Shown: in pieces, positions 16,687 through 24,320 of the stretch
Layout: every line of letters starts with the position of its first letter
How positions within the stretch are numbered: position 1 is the first letter of the stretch
DNA from: Rhodococcoides corynebacterioides NBRC 14404
GTDB taxonomy: Bacteria > Actinomycetota > Actinomycetes > Mycobacteriales > Mycobacteriaceae
NCBI RefSeq assembly: GCF_001894765.1
Contig: NZ_BCWV01000005.1
Span: 1 to 64,000, forward strand
Direction: 5' to 3'
DNA: 64,000 nucleotides
Program-made: the position numbers and the translations under genes
The notes under the pieces: model-generated
What the model was told of the DNA's origin: nothing
Database searches by the model: none
Seen by the model: only the letters and a program-made list of their open reading frames with translations

Positions 16687-19399
16687 CGAGACCACGGACG
16701 CGGCGTCCCCGGCCGACGAACCGCCGGTGTCGGAGGCCAAGGCGCGCGAACGGGCGCAGGCGGAGAACTACCCGAAGCACTGGTCCGCCGACGTGCTCGC
16801 GAGCGACGGCCGGGTGGTCCACCTCCGGCCGATCGTGCCGGCCGACGCCGAGGCGATCGTCGCCTTCCACGGCAAACTCAGCGAACGCACCCGCTACCTC
16901 CGCTACTTCGGCCCGTACCCGACCATGCCGCAGCGCGACGTCGTCAATTTCACGACCGTCGACCACTCGTCGCGGGTGGCCTTCGTGGCCACTCTGGGTG
17001 ACGAGATCATCGCGGTCGGTCGCTACGAGCGTCTCCCGGACGGCGACGGCAATTCCGCCGAGGTGGCCTTCGTGGTCGCAGACCACCACCAGGGCCGCGG
17101 GCTCGGCCCGATCCTTCTCGAGCACCTCGCCGGTGCCGCCGCGGAGAACGGTGTCCGACGTTTCGTCGCGGAGGTGCTCGCGGAGAACCGCAACATGGTC
17201 ACCGTGTTCCGGCAGGCGGGTTACCAGGTCAGCCGCACCTTCGACGGTGGTGTGCTCAGCCTCGACTTCGACATCGACCCCACCGACGCGTTGGTGCAGG
17301 TGCGCAACTCCCGCGAGCGGGCGGCCGAGGCGCGCAGCGTCCGCAACGTGCTGTCGCCGCGGTCGGTCGCCGTGATCGGTGCCTCCACCGACCCCGAGAA
17401 GGTCGGCAACGCGGTCCTCACCAATCTGCTGCGCGCGTCCTTCACCGGGCCGGTCTATCCGGTCAACGCCGAGCACACGTCGGTGCGCGGAGTCCGTGCC
17501 TACGCCAGCGTGTCCGACATTCCCGACGAGGTGGACCTCGCCGTCGCGGCGGTGCCGTCCGCGCAGATCGACGCCGTCCTCGACGACTGCCTCGCCAAGG
17601 GCGTGCGGTCGCTCGTCGTCGTGTCCTCCGGTTTCGGCGAGACGGGGGAGGAGGGCCGGGCGAACGAGCGGCGGCTGGTGCGCGCGGCGCGCGCGCACGG
17701 CATGCGGCTGGTCGGCCCCAACGCCCTCGGCGTCGCGAACCTCGACCCCGCCGTCTCGTTGAACGCGACGCTCGCTCCGGTGCTGCCGGGTCGCGGTCGG
17801 GTGGGGTTCTTCTGTCAGTCCGGCGCCCTCGGAATCGCCATTCTGTCCCAGGCCTCGAAGCGGCTGCTCGGACTCTCGACCTTCGTCTCGGCGGGCAACC
17901 GCGCCGACCTGTCGGGCAACGACCTGCTGCAGTACTGGGACCAGGACGAGAACACCGACGTCGTGTTGCTCTACCTCGAAAGTTTCGGCAACGCGCGCAA
18001 GTTCTGGCGGATCGCGCGGCGCGTGGCGCGCACCAAGCCGATCGTCGCCGTCAAGAGCGGGCGCGGTGCGGTGCCGCCGGCGCTGGCCACGGGGTCGGAC
18101 GTCGACGACACCGTCGTCCGGGCGTTGTTCGAGCAGGCCGGCGTGATCCAGGTCGATTCGATCACCGAACTGTTCGACTGCGCCGTCCTGCTCGGCTATC
18201 AGCCCCTCCCCGCCGGTCCGCGGGTCGCCGTGGTGGGCAACTCGACGGCGCTCGGGGTTCTCGCCGTCGATGCCGCGCGGGACAACGGCCTGCGTGCCGA
18301 TCCTCCCGTCGACGTGGGCGCGCAGGCGACGCCCGAGGACTTCGCCGCGGCGGTGACCCGCGCGATGGACTCGTCCGAGGTCGACGCCGTGTTGGCGGTG
18401 TTCGTCCCACCGGTCGCGGTGCGCGTCGAGTCCTACGCCGAGGCGCTCGGCGGCGCGGTCCGCGGCCGTGACAAGCCGGTGCTCACCACGTTTCTCGCGG
18501 CCGAGGGCATTCCCGATCTGCTCGCCGTGCGAGACGACGCCGGCAATCTCGCGCGCGGGTCGGTGCCGTCCTATCCGGATCCGGCGCGAGCGGTGCTCGC
18601 GCTCACCCGAGCCTGGCGGTACGCCGCCCGACTCGGCCGACCGGTCGACGACGTCACCCGGCCTGGCGGGATCGACACCGACGCCGCGCGGGCTCTGATC
18701 TCGGGATGGATGGAGCGCAGCCCGGAGGGGCGGTGGCTGTCCGACGAAGAAGCGACGCAGTTGCTCGAGTGCTACGGGATCTCCGTGGCGGCGTTCCGCA
18801 CGGTCACCGACGAATCCGATGCCGTCGCGGCGGCCGAGGAACTGGGCGGACCCGTGGCGGTCAAGGCGACCGGCGAACAGTGGCGGCATCGCCCCGACCT
18901 GTCCGGAGTGCGCCTCGACGTCGTGGGCGCGGGCGCCGTGGGCCGGGCGTACCGCGACCTGTTCGCGGTGTCCGGCAATCCGGTGATGGTGGTCCAACGC
19001 ATGGCGACCAAGGGGATCGGCTGCGTGGTGCGGGTGCAGGACGACCCGTCGTTCGGCGCGGTGGTCTCCTTCGGGCTCTCCGGTGCCCTCCCCGACCTGC
19101 TCGGTGATCGCGCCTATCGCGTGCTGCCGCTCGGTGCGCGCGACGCCGCGGAGCTGATCGAGTCCCCACGCTCGGCGCCCATGCTCTCCGGATACCGCAC
19201 GGCGTCGCCGGTCAACAAGAACGCCCTCATCGACCTGGTACTGCGGGTCTCCACCCTGGCCGACGACCTTCCCGAGGTTCGGCACCTCATCTGCGACCCG
19301 GTGCTCGCGTCGGCCACCGGCGCGGACACCACGGACGCCCGCATCCGCATCGGGCCGGAACCGATGCAGGCCGACTTCGGGCCGCGTCGCCTGCGCTGA
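16679..19399 (+). CDS. GNAT acetyltransferase fused to NDP-forming acyl-CoA synthetase-like region (Pat-like)
   Basis: The 906-residue product has an N-terminal GNAT domain (about residues 35-200) with the acetyl-CoA loop QGRGLG at 138-143, then a CoA-binding Rossmann domain (SVAVIGASTDPEKVGNAV, about 228 onward), ligase domains, and a C-terminal ATP-grasp domain (about 680-900). Pat-type protein lysine acetyltransferases combine the same parts, sometimes in reverse order. The region KSGRGAVPPALATGSD (about 458 onward) lacks the His seen in active synthetases (SHTGA), suggesting a regulatory, inactive synthetase part. It overlaps acuC by 8 bases and probably modifies lysines that AcuC clears, perhaps on acyl-CoA synthetases. 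A free-standing acetate-CoA ligase role is the alternative. Confidence 0.85.
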   Translation: MTDETTDAASPADEPPVSEAKARERAQAENYPKHWSADVLASDGRVVHLRPIVPADAEAIVAFHGKLSERTRYLRYFGPYPTMPQRDVVNFTTVDHSSRVAFVATLGDEIIAVGRYERLPDGDGNSAEVAFVVADHHQGRGLGPILLEHLAGAAAENGVRRFVAEVLAENRNMVTVFRQAGYQVSRTFDGGVLSLDFDIDPTDALVQVRNSRERAAEARSVRNVLSPRSVAVIGASTDPEKVGNAVLTNLLRASFTGPVYPVNAEHTSVRGVRAYASVSDIPDEVDLAVAAVPSAQIDAVLDDCLAKGVRSLVVVSSGFGETGEEGRANERRLVRAARAHGMRLVGPNALGVANLDPAVSLNATLAPVLPGRGRVGFFCQSGALGIAILSQASKRLLGLSTFVSAGNRADLSGNDLLQYWDQDENTDVVLLYLESFGNARKFWRIARRVARTKPIVAVKSGRGAVPPALATGSDVDDTVVRALFEQAGVIQVDSITELFDCAVLLGYQPLPAGPRVAVVGNSTALGVLAVDAARDNGLRADPPVDVGAQATPEDFAAAVTRAMDSSEVDAVLAVFVPPVAVRVESYAEALGGAVRGRDKPVLTTFLAAEGIPDLLAVRDDAGNLARGSVPSYPDPARAVLALTRAWRYAARLGRPVDDVTRPGGIDTDAARALISGWMERSPEGRWLSDEEATQLLECYGISVAAFRTVTDESDAVAAAEELGGPVAVKATGEQWRHRPDLSGVRLDVVGAGAVGRAYRDLFAVSGNPVMVVQRMATKGIGCVVRVQDDPSFGAVVSFGLSGALPDLLGDRAYRVLPLGARDAAELIESPRSAPMLSGYRTASPVNKNALIDLVLRVSTLADDLPEVRHLICDPVLASATGADTTDARIRIGPEPMQADFGPRRLR

Positions 19400-19402
19400 C
19401 CG

Positions 19403-19444
19403 CACGCAGAAGGGCCCCGGCTCGTGCCGGGGCCCTTCTGCGTG
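19403..19444. terminator. strong bidirectional terminator hairpin
   Basis: A perfect 19-bp stem (19403-19421 with 19426-19444) closes on a TCGT loop between the convergent acetyltransferase and sigB genes. The GC-rich core GGGCCCCGGC should be very stable. There is no long T-run, as usual in high-GC actinobacteria. Confidence 0.85.
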
Positions 19445-19480
19445 AACGATCGGGTGGCGTCGTGAACGATCAGCTGGCGT
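19441..19480. repeat. 20-base tandem direct repeat spanning the sigB stop codon
   Basis: CGTGAACGATCGGGTGGCGT (19441-19460) is followed at once by CGTGAACGATCAGCTGGCGT (19461-19480), 18 of 20 bases identical. The second copy includes the sigB stop codon and last codons (Ala-Ser-stop), suggesting a local duplication at the gene end. Confidence 0.7.
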
Positions 19481-20438
19481 AGGAGCGCAACCGCTCGGCG
19501 CGGTCGCCCTGGCGCAGCTTCCCCATGACCTCGCGCTCGATCTGACGCACTCGCTCGCGGGACAGACCGAACAGCTTGCCGATCTGGTCGAGCGTGCGCG
19601 GCTGCCCGTCGTCGAGGCCGTAGCGCAACCGGATCACCTGCTGCTCCCGCTCGTCGAGGGTGGCCAGCACGCTGCGCACGTCGGTGTGCAACAGGCCGGC
19701 GATGACGGCGTTCTCGGCGGACGTGGCCTCCGAGTCCTCGATGAAGTCACCCAGTGGCGCTTCCTCGTCGCTGCCGACCGGCATGTCGAGGCTCACCGGG
19801 TCCCGGCTGTGATCGAGCAGATCGGCAATCTTCTCGACCGGAATGCCCGACTCCTCGGCCAGCTCCTCGTCCGTGGCCTCGCGACCGAGCTGCTGATGCA
19901 GTTCGCGCTTGATGCGGGCGAGCTTGTTGACCTGCTCGACGAGGTGGACGGGCAGGCGGATGGTGCGGCTCTGATCGGCCATGCCGCGGGTGATGGCCTG
20001 ACGGATCCACCAGGTGGCGTAGGTCGAGAACTTGAAGCCCTTGGCGTAGTCGAACTTCTCCATCGCGCGGATCAGTCCGAGGTTGCCCTCCTGGATGAGG
20101 TCGAGCAACGGCATGCCGCGGCCGGTGTACCGCTTGGCGAGGGACACGACGAGCCGGAGATTGGCCTCGAGCAGGTGCGCCCGGGCGGAACGACCCTCGC
20201 GAACGATGGTGGCCAGATCACGCTTCTTGGCGGCCGTGAGGCGCTTGCCGGTGGCGAGAACGTGGGCGGCGTAGAGGCCTGCCTCGATCTTCTTGGCCAG
20301 CTCGACTTCCTCGGCAGCGGTGAGCAGTGCGGTACGGCCGATACCGTTCAGGTAGACGCGCACGAGGTCCGCAGCCGGGCTCTGGGCATCGAGATCGGCT
20401 TCGCTCGGGCGCGGACGAACGGTGGTGGGGCTGGTCAT
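19470..20438 (-). CDS. sigB: RNA polymerase sigma factor SigB
   Basis: SigB is the principal-like, non-essential group 2 sigma factor used in stress and stationary phase. The 322-residue product has region 1.2 ([17 protein letters not shown]), region 2 ([37 protein letters not shown]) and region 4.2 helix-turn-helix ([20 protein letters not shown]), but lacks the long N-terminus of SigA. Length equals that of M. tuberculosis SigB. The ATG at 20438 is preceded by a perfect AGGAGG. An ECF-type promoter lies just upstream (20473-20502). Neighbourhood with ideR and galE is the standard one. Confidence 0.95.
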   Translation of the reverse strand: MTSPTTVRPRPSEADLDAQSPAADLVRVYLNGIGRTALLTAAEEVELAKKIEAGLYAAHVLATGKRLTAAKKRDLATIVREGRSARAHLLEANLRLVVSLAKRYTGRGMPLLDLIQEGNLGLIRAMEKFDYAKGFKFSTYATWWIRQAITRGMADQSRTIRLPVHLVEQVNKLARIKRELHQQLGREATDEELAEESGIPVEKIADLLDHSRDPVSLDMPVGSDEEAPLGDFIEDSEATSAENAVIAGLLHTDVRSVLATLDEREQQVIRLRYGLDDGQPRTLDQIGKLFGLSRERVRQIEREVMGKLRQGDRAERLRSYAS

Positions 20439-20472
20439 GACGTGCCTCCTGATCGGTGGTGTCTCACCCGCT

Positions 20473-20502
20473 ACAACGTCGAGACACTCCCCGAAAGTTC
20501 CC
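20473..20502 (-). promoter_or_regulatory. SigH/SigE-type promoter of sigB
   Basis: Reading the minus strand, GGGAAC (20502-20497) and CGTT (20478-20475) match the mycobacterial SigH/SigE consensus GGGAAYA-N16/17-cGTT, with T in place of the last A and a 17-base spacer. The predicted transcript would start about 28 bases before the sigB ATG. In M. tuberculosis sigB is known to be driven by these ECF factors, which supports the call. Confidence 0.7.
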
Positions 20503-20596
20503 ACCGCGTCCGGCCGTCAAACCACCTGGCCTGCGGATTCGTGCCTCGTGCCCTGAGAAGTTGCTGAGAGAAAGGATCGGTCCGCCGACAGCGCGG

Positions 20597-22144
20597 TCAC
20601 GGGGAACCGGCCGGCCGAACGAGCCCGTGCATCACCAGTCCGGAGACCAGGGCCACCGCGCCCGGCATCAGCTCGTCGGCGTCGACCCCGCGCGCCGCGG
20701 CCAGCAACTCCACCACATCGGCCAGCGGCAGGCCGTCCTCCCGCAACCCGGCGAGCAGCGCGGCGCCGTCCTCGTCGATCTCGTGCTGCCATGCCGGGCC
20801 GTCGCCCCGGTGCACCCGACGAACCACCGTCGACCAGCCGCCGTCGGGGTCGGGGAGGGCGACGTCCTCGTACGCGGTCGCAGGGTCCACCGCGAAGCGC
20901 TCCGCGGCCACGTCCCGGGTGCGCAGCCAGTCGAGTCGGTCGAACACGTCGAGGGCCTCGTCGCCGAGGGGGTCCTCGAGACCGTGGCGGAGGTCCTCCG
21001 CGAGCACGCTCGTGGGACGGTCGGTGCGTCGCAGATAGACGAAGCCGAAGCCGACACCGGTGACGTCGGCGTCCTCGAGGCGTGCCAGCCACCGCTCGGC
21101 CAGCGCGTCCGCCGCCGGTGTGCGGGGGTCGAGTCCGCCGTCGCGCAACCAGGTCCCCACGTGCAGGGCAGGATCGGCGACGTCGCGCTGCACGATCCAG
21201 GCATCCACGCCGTGATCGGGGAGCCACGACGCCACTCGCGAGCGCCAGTCCTCTCCGTCGACGTGGATCCAGGCAGCGAGCAGTGTGGCGGTCCCGCCGA
21301 GTTCGAGGTGCTCCGGCGCGGTGGACACCACCGTCCGGCTCGCGCCGTCGAGGTCGAGCCCGGAGTCGCGGTAGGAGTGGGTCACGTCCCCCGTGCCCAC
21401 GACGAACGGGGGATTGGCCACGATGCGGTCGAACCGCCGGCCGGCCACCGGGTCGAACCACGGGCCCGTCAGTACCTCGACGTCCAGGTCGTTCAGCGCC
21501 GCCGTCACGCGCGCCAGCACGACGGCCCGCGCGGACAGATCGGTGGCGGTGACCCGGGCGGCGTAGTCGCACGCGTGCACTGCCTGCACTCCGCACCCGG
21601 TGCCGAGATCGAGGAGCGTCACCGGAGCGTCGGTGCGCGTGGGCGTGGCTCGCACCAGGGACAGGGAGGCGTGACCGACGCCGAGTACGTGGTCGGCGCC
21701 GATGGCCACCTCCCGGGTGCTGCCGTCGATGTCCGAGACCACCCAGCGGGTGCCGTGGCCGAGGTCGAGCGGCCGGACGTCGAGGAGAGCGCGAACCGTC
21801 GTGGCGTTCGGACGGGCGAGCAGCCCGCCGCGCTCGGCGTCGGCCGGATCGACCGGTGTCAGGGCGTTCCGGGCCGCCTCGGCGTCGACGTCGTCGGCCA
21901 GGAGGAACAGGCGCACCAGCGTGCCGAGGTCGCCCAGCGCACGGCAGCGGCGACGTACCGGGGTGGGCTCGCCCCGGCCCAGCGCGTCGTGCACGTCGGA
22001 ACCCAGCGCGGCCAGAATCCCGTCGGCCGTGAAGCCCGCGCGCTCGAACGCCTCGCGCAGCGGCTGCGCGAGGCGAAGGAGGATGGGCTCGTCGATCGGT
22101 GGGGAGTCGGCGGGATGCGTCGGGTCTGCTCCGGTCACGCGCAC
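20597..22144 (-). CDS. SAM-dependent methyltransferase, HemK/PrmA-like (DUF7059-type N-terminus)
   Basis: The 515-residue product has a class I methyltransferase core in its middle: motif I LLDLGTGCGVQAVHA, acidic strand ATDLSARAVVLAR, and motif IV IVANPPFVVG, whose NPPF form is typical of enzymes that methylate amide or amino nitrogen (HemK/PrmC, RsmC, some adenine-N6 enzymes). The N-terminal 150 residues and the C-terminal 180 residues are family-specific and uncharacterised. Start is GTG 22144, with a second GTG two codons later. It is leftward, separated by 26 bases from DUF3099. The target (protein, RNA or DNA) is not evident. Confidence 0.8.
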   Translation of the reverse strand: MRVTGADPTHPADSPPIDEPILLRLAQPLREAFERAGFTADGILAALGSDVHDALGRGEPTPVRRRCRALGDLGTLVRLFLLADDVDAEAARNALTPVDPADAERGGLLARPNATTVRALLDVRPLDLGHGTRWVVSDIDGSTREVAIGADHVLGVGHASLSLVRATPTRTDAPVTLLDLGTGCGVQAVHACDYAARVTATDLSARAVVLARVTAALNDLDVEVLTGPWFDPVAGRRFDRIVANPPFVVGTGDVTHSYRDSGLDLDGASRTVVSTAPEHLELGGTATLLAAWIHVDGEDWRSRVASWLPDHGVDAWIVQRDVADPALHVGTWLRDGGLDPRTPAADALAERWLARLEDADVTGVGFGFVYLRRTDRPTSVLAEDLRHGLEDPLGDEALDVFDRLDWLRTRDVAAERFAVDPATAYEDVALPDPDGGWSTVVRRVHRGDGPAWQHEIDEDGAALLAGLREDGLPLADVVELLAAARGVDADELMPGAVALVSGLVMHGLVRPAGSP

Positions 22145-22170
22145 GAGCGTAGCCAGGGAGCGGACGCCGC

Positions 22171-22611
22171 TCAGGTGCCGACGGTGCCCGGACGCTTCGC
22201 CGTCACCGCCGGGCGACTCGACGCGTCGTCACGGGGTTTCTCGTCGAACTCCGCGTCGACCGTCACCACCGGGTGGCTCGAGGACTCGAGCGCGGTGGTG
22301 TTCTGCGCCCGCCAGCCGTAGCGGCTCGGCTCGTCGTCGGTCCGCGGCGGGCGATCGTTCGCGATCAGCACCGCCATCCACGGCAGCGGGATGGACGCAC
22401 CGACGATCGCCATCGCGATCCACGGGTTCTGCCACGCGGCGTACGCGAGCGCCGCGAGGACCAGCGCCGGGATGCGGAACGACATGATGAAGAGGTATTT
22501 GCGGACACGCGCGCGGTGTTGCTCCTCGACCGACGTGTGTGCCTCGGTGATCAGAACCGCCCGGCGAACATCCTCTCGGGCGGCCTGGCGTGAGGTGCCG
22601 TCTTGTGCCAT
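22171..22611 (-). CDS. DUF3099 membrane protein (Rv2709-like)
   Basis: The 146-residue product has a charged N-terminus, two hydrophobic helices (IMSFRIPALVLAALAYAAW and IAMAIVGASIPLPWMAVLIA) and a hydrophilic tail, the DUF3099 layout found near sigB in mycobacteria. Function unknown. The segment SVEEQHRARVRKYLFIMSFRIP before the first helix is the most conserved-looking part. It is divergent from the DUF3039 gene across 93 bases. Confidence 0.8.
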   Translation of the reverse strand: MAQDGTSRQAAREDVRRAVLITEAHTSVEEQHRARVRKYLFIMSFRIPALVLAALAYAAWQNPWIAMAIVGASIPLPWMAVLIANDRPPRTDDEPSRYGWRAQNTTALESSSHPVVTVDAEFDEKPRDDASSRPAVTAKRPGTVGT

Positions 22612-22704
22612 GACTCCACTGTGTCACTGTTGAACGAACTGTGCAGTAATCCTGGTCGTGACATGTCCGACGCCCGCGTCGGGAACAACCGTCATAATCG
22701 AGGA

Positions 22705-22944
22705 ATGAGCAGCACGCAGACCATCGAACGGCCCGATGTCACCACCGACGAGACCACCGACGACGACACTCCCAAGTTCTTCCACTACGTCAAGAAGAAC
22801 AAGATCGCCGAGAGTGCGGTCATGGGTACGCACGTCGTCGCGCTGTGCGGAGAGGTCTTCCCGGTGACCAAGTCGGCCAAGCCCGGATCGCCGGTGTGCC
22901 CGGAGTGCAAGAAGGTCTACGACGGCTTGCGCAAGGGGGACTGA
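22705..22944 (+). CDS. DUF3039 small zinc-ribbon-like protein (Rv2708c-like)
   Basis: The 79-residue product has a disordered acidic N-terminus, then KFFHYVKKNKIAESAVMG, a lone Cys in VALCGEVF and a CPEC pair near the end; with the preceding His (GTHVVALC) these could bind zinc. DUF3039 proteins are conserved between sigA and sigB in Mycobacteriales and are uncharacterised. The ATG at 22705 is chosen because GAGGA and a CATAAT -10-like element lie just before it; longer reading would add 34 unsupported residues. Its end overlaps the convergent YihY gene by 28 bases. Confidence 0.8.
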   Translation: MSSTQTIERPDVTTDETTDDDTPKFFHYVKKNKIAESAVMGTHVVALCGEVFPVTKSAKPGSPVCPECKKVYDGLRKGD

Positions 22945-24044
22945 GCCGGATCCGGCCGCGGGGACCGACCGCGAGTCGCCTCGGGCCGGTCGTCTCCCCG
23001 GCCGTCCTGGCGACCGAGCCTGATGGGCCCGGTCGCCAGCCGCCCGAGCGCCCCGGTGGCCGGCTCGACGGCCTTCGTGTTCACCCAGTCCTTCACCTGC
23101 TCGAGCCGCGAGGCGCGAGCAGGCCAGAACTCCTGCACGGTCGCGTTGAACTCCGCGCCGAGGACCACGGCGAAGCCGAGGAAGAACGTGAAGAGCAGGA
23201 AGGCGATCGGCGTGGCCAGCGCGCCGTAGGTGTAGCCCGTTCCGGTCACCCAGGACAGGTAGGAGCGCAGCACCGCGCTGGCGATCATGAAGAACACGCC
23301 GGCGAGCAACGCGCCGCCGAGGAGTCGGTGCCACGGCAGCGAGGTGTGCAACGCCACCTTGTACAGCGTGGTCAGTCCGACGATGAGCAGCAGACCCACG
23401 CCGGGGTAGTAGGCGACGTCGATGACGGTGGATCCGATTTCGTACCAGGACGACGGAAGCACGCGGCCGATCATCGCCGGCCCGAGGGCGACGAGTGGCA
23501 GCACGAACACCGCCACGATCAGGAATCCCACGTAGAGGAGCAGGGCGAAGATGCGCTGCCACACCGGATTGCGCGCGTCCTGCTGCCCGTGCGCGGCGAC
23601 GATCGAGTCCACGAACGTGGAGATCGCCGACGATCCCGCCCAGAGCGAGAGCAGGAAACCCACCGACACCACCGGGCCGTGGCCGCTCGCGAGGATGTCC
23701 TGGACCGTGGGGCCGATGATCTCGTCCACCACGTTGTCGCTGAACAGCGTGCCGCTGAAGGTGAGGATCTTGGACTCGATGATGTCGAGCGTGTTCGGGC
23801 CGAACCAGGCGGCCACGGACGTGAGGCTCCCGAGCAGCGCCAGGATCAGCGGCGGCAGCGACAGCGTCTGCCAGAACGCGGCCGTCGCGGACTCCGAGAA
23901 GATCGAGTCGTCCCACGCCTTGCTCGCGGTGCGCGCGACGACGCGCCACGCCGTCGTCAGCGGTCGGCCCGGCACCGGCCCGCGGGCGTCGGCCGTCGCC
24001 GTGTCGGGCGAGTCGGTCGGGTTCGGATTCTCGGGCGCGGACAT
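22917..24044 (-). CDS. YihY/UPF0761 family integral membrane protein (Rv2707-like)
   Basis: The 375-residue product has about six transmembrane helices and the YihY/BrkB-type core: AFWQTLSLPPLILALLG, SVGFLLSLWAGSSAISTFVD, an HRLLGGALLAGVFFMIAS helix and YGALATPIAFLLFTFFLGF. Members were once called ribonuclease BN by mistake; the actual function is unknown. GGAAGG precedes the ATG at 24042-24044. The C-terminus is a basic, Pro/Arg-rich tail on the cytoplasmic side. It is divergent from the helicase at 24317. Confidence 0.87.
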   Translation of the reverse strand: MSAPENPNPTDSPDTATADARGPVPGRPLTTAWRVVARTASKAWDDSIFSESATAAFWQTLSLPPLILALLGSLTSVAAWFGPNTLDIIESKILTFSGTLFSDNVVDEIIGPTVQDILASGHGPVVSVGFLLSLWAGSSAISTFVDSIVAAHGQQDARNPVWQRIFALLLYVGFLIVAVFVLPLVALGPAMIGRVLPSSWYEIGSTVIDVAYYPGVGLLLIVGLTTLYKVALHTSLPWHRLLGGALLAGVFFMIASAVLRSYLSWVTGTGYTYGALATPIAFLLFTFFLGFAVVLGAEFNATVQEFWPARASRLEQVKDWVNTKAVEPATGALGRLATGPIRLGRQDGRGDDRPEATRGRSPRPDPAQSPLRKPS

Positions 24045-24172
24045 GGTCCTTCCAGCATGACGGACGGCGCGGGAAGATGCGGCGGTGCCGGGCGGCGTGT
24101 CACCGCGCGGCCGCGTCGGGCACCTCGACGGGACCGCGTGCTGGGGATTGGTCGGTCCGTCGCGTGGGCCGC

Positions 24173-24178
24173 TAGGGT
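24173..24178 (+). promoter_or_regulatory. candidate -10 element upstream of the SF2 helicase
   Basis: TAGGGT fits TANNNT and is the only good -10 between the YihY start and the helicase. GTG codons occur 8 and 10 bases downstream, so the transcript could be leaderless for a short upstream reading frame. Confidence 0.4.
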
Positions 24179-24186
24179 TGCCCGCG

Positions 24187-24231
24187 GTGTGTACGAGAGC
24201 GGTGTGGTCGAGAGCGGTGTGTACGAAGCGA
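24187..24231 (+). repeat. three 15-base tandem units in helicase leader
   Basis: GTGTACGAGAGCGGT, GTGGTCGAGAGCGGT and GTGTACGAAGCGAGT follow each other from 24189 (two bases GT precede). Read in the frame beginning at GTG 24189 they encode the five-residue repeat VYESG, VVESG, VYEAS. Confidence 0.6.
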
Positions 24232-24320
24232 GTGAGCCGGACGGGAGTTCCATGCCACGGACGGAGCCGGTTCGCGTGAGGCCGCCCGCAGTGTCGACCG
24301 GGGCCGGGGTGGGCCGATGA
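24189..24320 (+). CDS. possible small leader protein coupled to the helicase
   Basis: A 43-codon frame starts at GTG 24189 just after the candidate -10 and ends in a TGA that overlaps the helicase ATG in ATGA, the arrangement used for translational coupling. It would encode a VYESG-type repeat, then SEPDGSSMPRTEP and a Pro/Arg-rich end. Third positions are mostly G or C, as in real genes here. I recognise no family and no ribosome site; an alternative 30-codon frame from GTG 24187 contains three Cys codons. Either could be an accidental frame in a leader. Confidence 0.3.
   Translation: MYESGVVESGVYEASEPDGSSMPRTEPVRVRPPAVSTGAGVGR

Noticed and set aside
16622-19405. Open frame of 927 codons on the minus strand
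   Set aside because: Antisense shadow of the acetyltransferase fusion; no domain, no ribosome site.
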